25,135 nt of DNA from Nanobdellota archaeon (lineage in GTDB: Archaea > Nanobdellota > Nanobdellia > Pacearchaeales > GW2011-AR1), in assembly GCA_018901675.1 (NCBI GenBank), contig JAHIEH010000028.1:1-25135 (forward strand), read 5' to 3'. The translations under genes were made by a program, and so were the position numbers. Of this stretch, positions 6,758-13,601 are shown piece by piece. Numbering within the stretch: position 1 is the first letter of the stretch; every line of letters starts with the position of its first letter. The notes under the pieces were generated by a model. It made no database searches, was not told where the DNA came from, and saw only the letters and a list, made by a program, of their open reading frames with translations.

Positions 6758-7252
6758 CTAACGAGTTGCGAGACAATTACTTAACTCAGAAATATATTTT
6801 GTTAAATACCTCCTGATTTCGTCGGGAGTGTGATTTATGTTGCAATCAGAACAGTCCCAGATTCTGCCTTCTGGTAAATTGGGATGAAAATGAACTCTCC
6901 CCTTTTGGCTGTTAATTTTACAACCGCCGGCTAATTTATCTGATTCATAATTTGGGCATGCGCATAAAAAACAGTTCAAATTTTCAACTTCAGGATGGCA
7001 GGAGGTTTCTTTAAAATCCAAAAGTCCTGGTGTGTTTGTTTGGACTTTTGGATGCTCAAAATTGCATTCATCTGCATCAGCAATTTTGACATAATAAGGG
7101 CATTCTTCAGGATGCTTTTTGCTTCTCACTCTAAAAGACATCTCTTCTATTATACACGGGATATTCTCTAAAGTAAGTGATATCCCTTCTTTTTTTAAGA
7201 TGCTCAAGCTATCCTGCATCTTATTAATTTTCCATTGCTGAAGAAGATTCAT
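6758..7252 (-). CDS. Cysteine-rich small-domain (zf-like) protein carrying an in-frame repeat element
   Basis: The product has 164 residues. The C-terminal half matches my memory of the cysteine-rich small domain family (Pfam zf-like, PF04071): SCHPEVENLNCFLCACPNY, then GGC, then IWDCSDCNINHTPDEI, giving about eight Cys/His residues able to bind metal. The N-terminal 45 residues are helical. Residues about 53-79 (YYVKIADADECNFEHPKVQT and following) are encoded by repeat element E3, so either the element entered in frame or it derives from this gene. The TATA-like ATATAAATCT (minus strand, 7281-7290) lies about 30 nt before ATG 7252 and supports this start. Cellular role is unknown. Confidence 0.7.
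   Translation of the reverse strand: MNLLQQWKINKMQDSLSILKKEGISLTLENIPCIIEEMSFRVRSKKHPEECPYYVKIADADECNFEHPKVQTNTPGLLDFKETSCHPEVENLNCFLCACPNYESDKLAGGCKINSQKGRVHFHPNLPEGRIWDCSDCNINHTPDEIRRYLTKYISELSNCLATR
7013..7093 (-). repeat. Two-stem repeat element, copy E3, inside a coding region
   Basis: On the minus strand: TATGTC - AAAATTG (7058-7064 in plus coordinates) pairing with CAATTTT (7081-7087) - GAGCATCC - CAAAAGTCC/GGACTTTTG (7019-7027 with 7042-7050) - GATTTT. It is the most compact copy, with no extra hairpins in its loops, and is read through without a stop as part of the zf-like gene. Its stem 1 arms, flanks and linker recur almost base for base in E6, where about 95 nt is inserted into the stem 1 loop. 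Confidence 0.75.
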
Positions 7253-7287
7253 TAAAAATAAAATACATGAAAACTTTTAAAGATTTA

Positions 7288-7434
7288 TATGTCAAGAGCC
7301 ATACAATAAATCTTCGGAAATGTGAATTTCCGAGAGTGCTCAAAAACTAAAAGTTTTTGACATGTATGGCGTGTCTGATTCTTGAAGTCTCACGAACTGA
7401 AGTAGGGAGTTTGCATAAAATGCAAATCTTGATG
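7288..7434. repeat. Nested two-stem repeat element, copy E4
   Basis: The inner copy reads on the minus strand: CATGTC (7359-7364) - AGTTTTT/AAAAACT stem (7342-7358) - GAGCACTC (7334-7341) - hairpin TCGGAAAT/ATTTCCGA (7314-7333). It is enclosed by CCATAC/GTATGG (7299-7304 and 7364-7369). An outer, weaker plus-strand copy may start at TATGTC (7288-7293), with AAGA/TCTT closing, GAAGTCTC (7384-7391) as linker, a TTTGCAT/ATGCAAA hairpin (7410-7426) and TTGATG at 7429-7434. The inner hairpin and linker are identical to those nested in E6. Confidence 0.6.
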
Positions 7435-7485
7435 TATCAAAGTTTATCTAATTTCTTTCACTCCCCTTTTCCCTCTTCATCACAA

Positions 7486-7890
7486 TCAGAAAATAAGCTC
7501 TATGATATCTTCAGTAGAAAGAACTTTTATTTTAATTTGGTTTTTTAAGAGCAAATCATTACTCCACAAAAAGCATGAGTGTTTTAAGCATAATGCAAAA
7601 AATTCTGCATCATTTTTATCAGGTGAAATAGCAAGAGCTTCTTTCAAAAATTGCGAGTATTCCTTTTTTCCATAAAATTTTACAATTTCCTTTAATTTAT
7701 CAAGTTGTTCCCTAAAAGCTTTATCAGTTATTTTAAGTTTTCTCTTTATCTCTTGCGCGTATTTTTCTATTTCTTCTAATGCTAATTCTGGAGAAATAAG
7801 CTCAAAATTTGAAGTGATTAACAATTTCCTTGTTAATGATTCTTGCCAGAAAAAACTAAATAAAACATTTGTATCCACTGCAATCTTCAT
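7486..7890 (-). CDS. vapC: PIN-domain toxin (VapC-like)
   Basis: The 134-residue product has PIN-domain acidic residues in order: MKIAVDTNVLFS (Asp6), SPELALEEIEK (Glu near 41) and SPDKNDAEFFAL (Asp91/Asp94), then a WSND segment. PIN toxins of VapBC pairs are Mg-dependent RNases. The gene follows the antitoxin gene by 9 nt in the same direction, consistent with one transcript. It is clearly related to the frameshifted PIN gene at 9255-9657: both have the LEE(I/F)EK, ISPD.ND..(F/Y)FAL and WSND..L segments. All catalytic positions look intact. Confidence 0.85.
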   Translation of the reverse strand: MKIAVDTNVLFSFFWQESLTRKLLITSNFELISPELALEEIEKYAQEIKRKLKITDKAFREQLDKLKEIVKFYGKKEYSQFLKEALAISPDKNDAEFFALCLKHSCFLWSNDLLLKNQIKIKVLSTEDIIELIF

Positions 7891-7899
7891 TTTTCCTCT

Positions 7900-8109
7900 T
7901 TAATTTTTTCTTCCTTCTCTCACTAAGTTTACAGCCCATTCATTGAATTCTTTTTCTTTGCCGAATTGCCTCTGCATTTCTTCTTTTATTGCCAGTATTT
8001 TTGCTCTCTCGGTTATGCATGCCCTGACCAAACCACTCCAATTAACTTCTGGGAACTTTCTCATCAGTTTATGGACTTCTTCAGGTATGGATAAAGTTAT
8101 AGACACCAT
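7900..8109 (-). CDS. vapB: Antitoxin of the VapBC pair
   Basis: The 69-residue product begins MVSITLSIPEEVHKLMRKFPEVNWSGLVRACITERAKIL, a ribbon-helix-helix-like N-terminus of the archaeal VapB type with the conserved FPE(V/M)NWS segment. The C-terminal part (KEEMQRQFGKEKEFNEWAVNLVREGRKN) would bind the PIN toxin. The second antitoxin, at 9654-9881, shares the first 35 residues closely, so the two modules are paralogous. A perfect 16-bp palindrome lies 29-44 nt upstream of the start and is a candidate autoregulatory site. Confidence 0.85.
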   Translation of the reverse strand: MVSITLSIPEEVHKLMRKFPEVNWSGLVRACITERAKILAIKEEMQRQFGKEKEFNEWAVNLVREGRKN

Positions 8110-8126
8110 TTTTCTATATTGTTTAA

Positions 8127-8164
8127 TTTATGTATAAAAACATAATTATGTTTAAATATTTAAA
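8127..8164 (-). promoter_or_regulatory. vapBC promoter with perfect palindrome
   Basis: AAACATAATTATGTTT (8138-8153) is a perfect 16-bp palindrome. On the minus strand it is preceded by TTTAAATATTTAAA (8151-8164) and followed by TATACATAAA (8127-8136); either could be the TATA element before ATG 8109. Overlap of palindrome and promoter fits antitoxin autorepression. Confidence 0.55.
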
Positions 8165-8249
8165 TCTTTCGTTTTAATATTTAACTCCTACTCCTTTCCC
8201 TCTCCCCCAACATCTCTCCCAATTTTTATTCTTTTTAGTTAAAGTTTCC

Positions 8250-9215
8250 TCAACCCCATAACGCATTCATTTCTCTAACAGTAGTCTCATCCAGATTTAC
8301 TAAGTTAGGGCTTGGAAGACCAAATACTGCTTGCGCCGCTCCGTAAAGTGCGCTTTGGTCAATTGAATATCCAGCTGTGACTTTTTCTAAAGTTGAAACA
8401 TGACTAAGTTCATTCCTTAACGGCTTTTCGAAAAGTGAAAACGCCTTTGAGATTTGGCCTCCAAAAATAATACAATCAGGTTTAAAGTTTAAAGCGATAG
8501 GGTTCAATATTTTACCAAGAATTGTTCCTGCCTCTTTAAATACTTGCAGACTTATTTCATCATTTTGTTCAGCCCCTAAATTGGCTATTTCTTTCACATC
8601 TAAAATACGAGCATCTCTGCCCGCTAGCTCACTATACCTACTAATAATTCCTCTTTTAGAAATTCTATTATCAAGTATCCCCCCATTATACGGCAAACCG
8701 CCTAACCAGCCATATTGAGGTACCCCAGAACCTTCAACAATTATTTGTCCGTCTGCCATAAAACCAGAACCTAATCCTGTGCCAATTGTAACACCTATGA
8801 TACGTTCTAAACCTTTTGCAGAGCCCAACCATTTTTCTCCTTTCAAAAATGCCCAAGAATCAACTTCAAACCGAATTAAATAATCTTTAGGTAATTCCAG
8901 ATATTTAATAAATTCATTTTTTAGATTCAAACCGTAAATTGCGCCTAATTTATGTTTCATCAAACTAATACCTTTTTCATTGTCAAACGGTCCTGCTATA
9001 CTGATTCCCATTCCAGCAAGTTCTAAATTCAGACCTCTAGAAATCTCCATACCTGATTTTATCTCGCCAATAAAAGTTCCGATTATTCCTTCTGCTGATT
9101 GTGTGTTAATGGGGGTGTTACGAAATGAGTTTTTAACAGATAACCCCTCACTGGAAATAATTGCAGACTTAACATTAGTTCCGCCTATATCCAAAGCTAA
9201 ACAATATTTGTTCAT
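8250..9215 (-). CDS. ROK-family sugar kinase
   Basis: The 321-residue product belongs to the ASKHA-fold ROK kinases, which phosphorylate glucose, N-acetylmannosamine or related sugars with ATP. It shows LALDIGGTNVKSAII (phosphate 1 loop), GMGISIAGPFDNEKGI, IGVTIGTGLGSGFMADG (phosphate 2) and IIFGGQISKA (adenosine region). The typical ROK zinc motif CxCGxxGCxE, expected after the catalytic region near residue 175, is absent; that stretch reads GWLGGLPYNGGILDNRISKRG. Substrate cannot be inferred. A TATA-like box (9238-9250) and a small inverted repeat CTCTA/TAGAG lie just upstream. It sits alone between toxin-antitoxin modules. Confidence 0.85.
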   Translation of the reverse strand: MNKYCLALDIGGTNVKSAIISSEGLSVKNSFRNTPINTQSAEGIIGTFIGEIKSGMEISRGLNLELAGMGISIAGPFDNEKGISLMKHKLGAIYGLNLKNEFIKYLELPKDYLIRFEVDSWAFLKGEKWLGSAKGLERIIGVTIGTGLGSGFMADGQIIVEGSGVPQYGWLGGLPYNGGILDNRISKRGIISRYSELAGRDARILDVKEIANLGAEQNDEISLQVFKEAGTILGKILNPIALNFKPDCIIFGGQISKAFSLFEKPLRNELSHVSTLEKVTAGYSIDQSALYGAAQAVFGLPSPNLVNLDETTVREMNALWG

Positions 9216-9223
9216 TACTTTAT

Positions 9224-9250
9224 CTCTAACGATAGAGTTATATAAATATT
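9224..9250 (-). promoter_or_regulatory. Promoter of the ROK kinase gene
   Basis: A TATA-like TTATATAAATAT run (about 9238-9249) lies 23-34 nt before ATG 9215 on the minus strand. A short inverted repeat CTCTA (9224-9228)/TAGAG (9233-9237) lies between box and start. Confidence 0.4.
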
Positions 9251-9254
9251 TCTC

Positions 9255-9657
9255 TTATGCACTTGTTATCAACTCACTCGTTGAATAAATTTTTATTTCT
9301 TTTTGTTCTTTTAATTTTTTATCATTGCTCCAGATAGGGCAGTTTAATTTTAAAGCAAGAGCAAAATAAATCACATCATTTGGGTCAGGAGAAATCCCCT
9401 TAGCTTCATTAATTTTATTTTCAAATTCTTCTATCGGAACAAGGGTTATAATCTTTTTTATTATCTCTAATATTTCATAAAATTCTTCATAAGTCCTATT
9501 AGTCTTGTATAAAATCTCTTGTTTTATGCTTTTCAAATTCTTCTAATATAAACTCTGGGGCATAAAGATGGAAAGATAAATCTAAAAACAATTTAGCAGT
9601 AACATCATCTTTTATCAAAGCAGAGAATAAGACATTCGCATCTAAAACTAATTTCAT
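9255..9657 (-). pseudogene. PIN-domain toxin (VapC-like), frameshifted
   Basis: Translation from ATG 9657 gives MKLVLDANVLFSALIKDDVT...LEEFEKH, then runs to a stop after 52 residues. The rest of the PIN domain continues in another frame (KQEILYKTNRTYEEF ... ISPDPNDVIYFALAL ... IWSND). Removing one A from the AAAA run near 9532-9536 restores a single frame of about 133 residues. The restored protein aligns along its length with the intact VapC at 7486-7890 and keeps the acidic residues. It may be an inactivated toxin, a homopolymer sequencing error, or slippage-dependent. Its ATG overlaps the antitoxin stop (ATGA), so the module order is intact. Confidence 0.75.
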
Positions 9658-9881
9658 CTTCTTGCATTAATTCTTTTAGATACTGCCTGATTAACTTCTC
9701 TTCCAAGCCTGACTGCATCTTCACGGGTTAAACTGCTATTTTTTGCAAATCTCCTGAACTTCTCAAGCATGATTACTCGTTGCTTTATTGCCTCTCTCGC
9801 TATAACACTCCAATTCATCTCAGGGAATTTTTCCATTTCTTTTTTCAATTCTTCAGGTATGGATAAGGTTATATTAACCAT
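9654..9881 (-). CDS. Antitoxin of the second VapBC-type pair
   Basis: The product has 75 residues from MVNITLSIPEELKKEMEKFPEMNWSVIAREAIKQRV. This start is chosen over an ATG 9 nt upstream because it aligns exactly with the VapB at 7900-8109 (MVSITLSIPEE). It is a ribbon-helix-helix-like antitoxin with a basic C-terminal tail (KRINARR). Its stop overlaps the frameshifted PIN gene start by the ATGA arrangement. If the toxin is dead, this antitoxin may persist as a free regulator or decoy able to cross-bind the paralogous module 1.5 kb away. Confidence 0.8.
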   Translation of the reverse strand: MVNITLSIPEELKKEMEKFPEMNWSVIAREAIKQRVIMLEKFRRFAKNSSLTREDAVRLGREVNQAVSKRINARR

Positions 9882-9900
9882 TTTAAACAACTTAACTATT

Positions 9901-9936
9901 TATGTGTATTATTTGTAGTATGTGTTTATATTTAAA
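9901..9936 (-). promoter_or_regulatory. Promoter of the second vapBC-type module
   Basis: TTTATATTTAAA (9925-9936) is a TATA-like run on the minus strand. TATGTGT occurs twice, at 9901-9907 and 9919-9925, 18 bp apart, as candidate half-sites on one DNA face between box and start. This differs from the palindrome at the paralogous promoter near 8138. Confidence 0.4.
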
Positions 9937-9952
9937 CTTTTCGGTTTGAAGC

Positions 9953-12442
9953 TTATTCCTTCCCCTCTCCCCCAGCATCCCCGCCATTGCCATTAAAACC
10001 TTCAGCCTCCGGCACTTTAACCAAATCAGTAACAAAATCTCCTTGCTGAAGCTTTACAATCCTGACTCCCTGCGTTGCTCTTCCCATAATTCTTATGTTC
10101 TGCAAAGAAGTTCTTATTGCCATTCCCTTTGCTGTTGTGATAATTATGCCGTCATCATCATTAACAGAAACGGTTGTTACAACCTCTCCGGTTTTTTCAG
10201 AAACCTTGACATTGATAACCCCTTTTCCTGCTCTTGCTGTCTTTCTATAATCCTCTACTGCCGTCCTCTTTCCATATCCATTTTTAGTTATTGTTAAAAT
10301 AGCCGCTGTTTTCAAAATTTCCATGCTTATAACTTCATCATTTTCATGCAACTTTATTCCTGTAACACCATAGCTTGCCCTTCCCATTTCTCTAACTTCA
10401 TCAGAGTTAAACCTTATTGCAGTTCCTTTTTTTGTTGCAAGAAGAACTTCCTGCCCTTTCTTAACTATCTCAACTCCAATAAGAGTGTCTAAATTATCAT
10501 TTGGCATATTCATTGCCCTTACCCCTGAAGCTCTTGGATTTGAAAAATGCTTCAAAGAAATTTTCTTTACAATTCCTTTTTTTGTTGCCATGAACAAATC
10601 ATCTTCAAAGTTTTTTACTGAAATGACATTCGTTGTTGTTTCATCTTTCAAATTAAGCAGATTAACAATTGCCTTTCCTTTGCTGTATCTTTCTGCTTCA
10701 GGAATATCATAAGCCTTAAGCCAGTAAACTCTTCCTTTAGAAGTAAAGAACATTAAATAATCATGAGTTGAACAAGTGATAAGCTGTTTCATAAAATCTC
10801 CTGTTGCCAATCCACTGCCAATAACTCCCCTGCCTCCACGCTTCTGCTCCTTGTAAGTTTTGGTGTCCATTCTTTTGCAATATCCCTTTTCAGTTATGGT
10901 AACAACAACATCTTTCTTTTGGACTAAATCTTTTTCAGAAATTTCCGAAACTGCTCTCTGAAGAACTTGTGTTCTTCTGTTGTCCCCATATTTTCTCCTT
11001 ATTTCAAGGATTTCTTTTCTTATAACATTGAGGATTTCTTTTTCAGAGGACAAAATTTGCTTAAGCTCTTCTATTTTTACCTTCAGTTCCTGCTCCTCTT
11101 TTTTAAGCCTGTCCTGTTCTAAGTGTGTAAGGCTAGAAAGCTTTATTTCTAAAATCGCTTCTGCCTGTTTTATTGAGAGCGTATATTTTTTAATTAATTT
11201 TTCTTTAGCGTCTGTAACATGCTCTGCTTTTTTAATAAGCTCAACAACAGCATCAATATCTTTTAAGGCAATTAACAAACCTTTGACTATCTCTAACCTA
11301 TCCTCTGCTTTTCTCAAATCAAACTTTGTTCTTTTTTCAACAACTGATTCTCTGTGCTTTACATACTCAACAATAAACCTCTTTAAATCTAAAACTATCG
11401 GCTTTCCCTTAACAAGTGCAAGAAGATTAACATCAAAGCTGTCCTGCAATCTTGTGTATTTGTAAAGCTTGTTTAAAACAAACTTTGAGTTAACTCCTTT
11501 TCTTAACTCAATAACTATTCTTATCTTTCCTTTAGCAGATTCGTCCCTTATATCAGAAATCTCACTAAGCTTCTTGTCCTGGACAAGTTTCGCTATTGAA
11601 CTCACTAAATCAGATTTGTTGAGCATATAAGGAATTTCAGTTATAATTATATTCTCTCTCCCTTTTTTTTCTTCAATATTCACCTTTCCTCTAACAATTA
11701 TTTTCCCCTTTCCTGTTTTATACATCTCCAGAATATTCCCTGAAATAGAGCCACCTGTTGGAAAATCCGGCCCTTGGATAATATCCGCAAGTTTCTCAAT
11801 GGTTACATCAGGATTTTCTATGTATCTTATTACGGCATCACAGACTTCAGTTAAATTATGAGGGGGGATATTAGTTGCCATTCCAACTGCAATTCCGCTT
11901 GCTCCATTTATCAATAAATTGGGAATTTTTGCAGGCAATAACTCTGGCTCCTTTAGAGTATTATCAAAATTAGGGGCAAACTTTACAGTTTCTTTATCCA
12001 AATCTTCTAAACTTTCCATAGCAATATGTGAAAGCTTTGCTTCAGTATACCTTGATGCTGCAGGAGGATCATTATCTATTGAACCAAAATTTCCCTGCCC
12101 TATAACTAAAGGATATCTCAATGAAAAATCCTGAGCCATTCTTACCAAAGCATCATAAACTGCCATATCTCCATGAGGATGAAATTTACCAAGAACATCT
12201 CCCACAATTCTCGCGCATTTTCTTGTCTGGGTTCCTGGCTTCAATCCTAATTCCTGCATTGCATAAAGAATTCTTCTATGCACAGGTTTAAGCCCATCTT
12301 CAACAGAAGGCAGTGCCCTCGCCACGATAACAGACATTGCATAATCTATATATGCTTTTTTCATTTCTTCTGTTATTTCTGCATTTATCACACCTTTCTC
12401 ATTTTCCTTTTCCGGTTTTTTATTGTTATTTTCTTCAGGCAT
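9953..12442 (-). CDS. gyrA: DNA gyrase subunit A
   Basis: The product has 829 residues from ATG 12442. A start 30 nt upstream would overlap csaA; the chosen one leaves a 1-nt gap. GyrA cuts and rejoins DNA in the A2B2 gyrase that introduces negative supercoils. Seen: the N-terminal ITEEMKKAYIDYAMSVIVARALP, KPVHRRILYAM, HPHGDMAVYDALVRMAQDF, and catalytic Tyr132 in AASRYTE. A long coiled-coil arm follows, then six beta-pinwheel repeats beginning after the GyrA-box QKRGGRGVIG, which marks gyrase rather than topoisomerase IV. The quinolone-region residue matching E. coli Ser83 is Met93; the Asp87 equivalent is Asp97. The tail is Gly/Glu-rich. It is the last gene of the gyrB-led operon and bacterial in type. 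Confidence 0.97.
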   Translation of the reverse strand: MPEENNNKKPEKENEKGVINAEITEEMKKAYIDYAMSVIVARALPSVEDGLKPVHRRILYAMQELGLKPGTQTRKCARIVGDVLGKFHPHGDMAVYDALVRMAQDFSLRYPLVIGQGNFGSIDNDPPAASRYTEAKLSHIAMESLEDLDKETVKFAPNFDNTLKEPELLPAKIPNLLINGASGIAVGMATNIPPHNLTEVCDAVIRYIENPDVTIEKLADIIQGPDFPTGGSISGNILEMYKTGKGKIIVRGKVNIEEKKGRENIIITEIPYMLNKSDLVSSIAKLVQDKKLSEISDIRDESAKGKIRIVIELRKGVNSKFVLNKLYKYTRLQDSFDVNLLALVKGKPIVLDLKRFIVEYVKHRESVVEKRTKFDLRKAEDRLEIVKGLLIALKDIDAVVELIKKAEHVTDAKEKLIKKYTLSIKQAEAILEIKLSSLTHLEQDRLKKEEQELKVKIEELKQILSSEKEILNVIRKEILEIRRKYGDNRRTQVLQRAVSEISEKDLVQKKDVVVTITEKGYCKRMDTKTYKEQKRGGRGVIGSGLATGDFMKQLITCSTHDYLMFFTSKGRVYWLKAYDIPEAERYSKGKAIVNLLNLKDETTTNVISVKNFEDDLFMATKKGIVKKISLKHFSNPRASGVRAMNMPNDNLDTLIGVEIVKKGQEVLLATKKGTAIRFNSDEVREMGRASYGVTGIKLHENDEVISMEILKTAAILTITKNGYGKRTAVEDYRKTARAGKGVINVKVSEKTGEVVTTVSVNDDDGIIITTAKGMAIRTSLQNIRIMGRATQGVRIVKLQQGDFVTDLVKVPEAEGFNGNGGDAGGEGKE

Positions 12443-12443
12443 C

Positions 12444-12779
12444 TTAATATAATCCACCCCCAATTGGAACATCTTTATCTGGTTTAATTAGTATAACATC
12501 ATTCAAGTTGTCCTTCGGAACCCCTAATGTTAAAACTTCTGATATAAAATTACCAATCTGTTTTGGTGGGAAGTTAATAACTGCTAATACTAATTTTCCT
12601 TTCAAATCACTTTTTTTGTAATTTTTAACAACTTGAACAGATGATTTTTTAATCCCAATTTCTTTTCCAAAATCAATTTTTAATTTATAAGAAGGATTTT
12701 TAGCTTCTGGAAAATCCTCTATTTCAATTATCTTTCCTACTCTTATATCTAATTTTTGAAAATCTTTAAATTCTGCCAT
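12444..12779 (-). CDS. csaA: CsaA-like tRNA-binding-domain (OB-fold) protein
   Basis: The product has 111 residues from MAEFKDFQKLDIRVGKIIEIEDFPEAKNPSYKLKIDFG. This start matches the usual CsaA N-terminus; an upstream ATG at 12806 lies further inside the neighbouring gene. The pattern KLDIRVGKI..., GIKKSSVQVVKNY, VLAVINFPPKQIGNFISEVLTLGV and PDKDVPIGGGLY is close along its length to Bacillus CsaA as I recall it. That protein is a dimeric OB-fold with chaperone-like, export-related activity and EMAP-II/Trbp-type RNA-binding ancestry. In archaea its role is unclear. It overlaps the preceding gene by 14 nt and precedes gyrA by 1 nt, so it is cotranscribed. Confidence 0.85.
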   Translation of the reverse strand: MAEFKDFQKLDIRVGKIIEIEDFPEAKNPSYKLKIDFGKEIGIKKSSVQVVKNYKKSDLKGKLVLAVINFPPKQIGNFISEVLTLGVPKDNLNDVILIKPDKDVPIGGGLY

Positions 12780-12957
12780 TTTCTTCTTCTCCTTCTTCAT
12801 CTTCATGATGAATCATTAATTCATTATCTTCATCAATCATAAAACTAACTGGTTTTTTTGTTTCTTTAAGTTCTTCAAGTTTTCCAGCAAGCTCACTTAT
12901 CTCTTTATCATTCAAAACAATTTCAATAACATCAATTTCTTCTGTTTCTTCTTCCAT
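12766..12957 (-). CDS. Small acidic protein, function unknown
   Basis: The 63-residue product is very acidic (MEEETEEIDVIEIVLNDKEISELAGKLEELKETKKPVSFMIDEDNELMIHHEDEEGEEENGRI, read in parts). A short beta-strand-like VSFMID and an amphipathic helix ISELAGKLEELKE sit between acidic ends. The family is not recognised. It is kept as a gene because it fits tightly in the operon: 2 nt after the zinc-ribbon gene and overlapping csaA by 14 nt. Confidence 0.6.
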   Translation of the reverse strand: MEEETEEIDVIEIVLNDKEISELAGKLEELKETKKPVSFMIDEDNELMIHHEDEEGEEENGRI

Positions 12958-12959
12958 TT

Positions 12960-13286
12960 TTATTTCTTGCCTCCGGCATTTTCCATTTTTTTGTCCTGCT
13001 CATCTAAGTATTTCATAAATTCATCCTCGCTTAATTCTTCTTCTTTAATCTCCTTTCCAACCCAATCGCATTTTCTACACTCCCACTCTCCTCTGCTCTT
13101 TCCTTCCTCTTCACCAAGCACAACATTCACTTCATCGCTGTTGCATTCAGGACATACTCTTATTTTGAATGTTTTTCCTTTCTCTTTCTTCTTCTCTCCA
13201 ATACCTTTTGATTTGTTATACTCTGCTTCAGAGTCAAATCCTCCCAAAATCCATTCAGGTGTTTTTAGCTTAGTTTCCTTTGACAT
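12960..13286 (-). CDS. Zinc-ribbon protein
   Basis: The 108-residue product contains one zinc ribbon: CPEC (about 45-48) and CRKC (about 70-73), separated by a Glu/Gly-rich segment. A charged N-terminal WILGGFDSEAEYNKSKG motif precedes it, and the C-terminus is Glu/Lys-rich and helical. The four cysteines would hold one Zn ion, as in transcription-associated or ribosome-associated ribbons. No enzymatic motif is seen. It lies between cutA (2-nt gap) and the small acidic gene (2-nt gap) in the gyrase operon. Confidence 0.75.
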   Translation of the reverse strand: MSKETKLKTPEWILGGFDSEAEYNKSKGIGEKKKEKGKTFKIRVCPECNSDEVNVVLGEEEGKSRGEWECRKCDWVGKEIKEEELSEDEFMKYLDEQDKKMENAGGKK

Positions 13287-13288
13287 GA

Positions 13289-13600
13289 CTATTTAACCTC
13301 TTTTTTAATCCACTCAAAATATTTTTTACTTCCATTGCTTAATTTATACGCAACTATTTCAGGAATTTCATAGTTATGATTTTCAGTAATTAACTCTTCA
13401 ATCTTCCCATAATTTTTCTCAACAGTTTTAATCTCAACTTTATATTCATTTGATTTTTCTATTTTATTATTCCATCGGTAATAACTTTCAACTTCTGAAA
13501 TCTGGATGCAAGCAGCCAAATTGCTATCTATTATCTTTTTAGCTACTTCTTCTGCTTCTTCTTTTTTTGCAAATGTTGTTTTAATTATTATATATTTCAT
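13289..13600 (-). CDS. cutA: CutA1-type divalent-ion tolerance protein
   Basis: The product has 103 residues from MKYIIIKTTFAKKEEAEEVAKKIIDSNLAACIQI. The ATG at 13600 lies 1 nt after the gyrB stop and matches the family N-terminus; longer reading into gyrB is spurious. Family hallmarks are LAACIQI, SYYRWNNKIEKSNEYKVEIKT and HNYEIPEIVAYKLSNGSKKYFEWI. CutA1 forms very stable trimers with a ferredoxin-like fold and has been linked to copper and other metals; its true function is unsettled. Placement between gyrB and gyrA suggests coexpression only. Confidence 0.93.
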   Translation of the reverse strand: MKYIIIKTTFAKKEEAEEVAKKIIDSNLAACIQISEVESYYRWNNKIEKSNEYKVEIKTVEKNYGKIEELITENHNYEIPEIVAYKLSNGSKKYFEWIKKEVK

Positions 13601-13601
13601 C

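Noticed and set aside
1813..7434. CRISPR array or simple tandem repeat
   Set aside because: The repeat copies are irregularly spaced, in both orientations, and differ in stem sequence; there are no unit-length spacers.
7357..7548. 63-residue plus-strand frame
   Set aside because: It runs through element E4 into the 3' end of the VapC gene on the other strand, with no coding features.
12967..13296. 109-residue plus-strand frame rich in Ser/Phe
   Set aside because: It is the antisense shadow of the zinc-ribbon gene.
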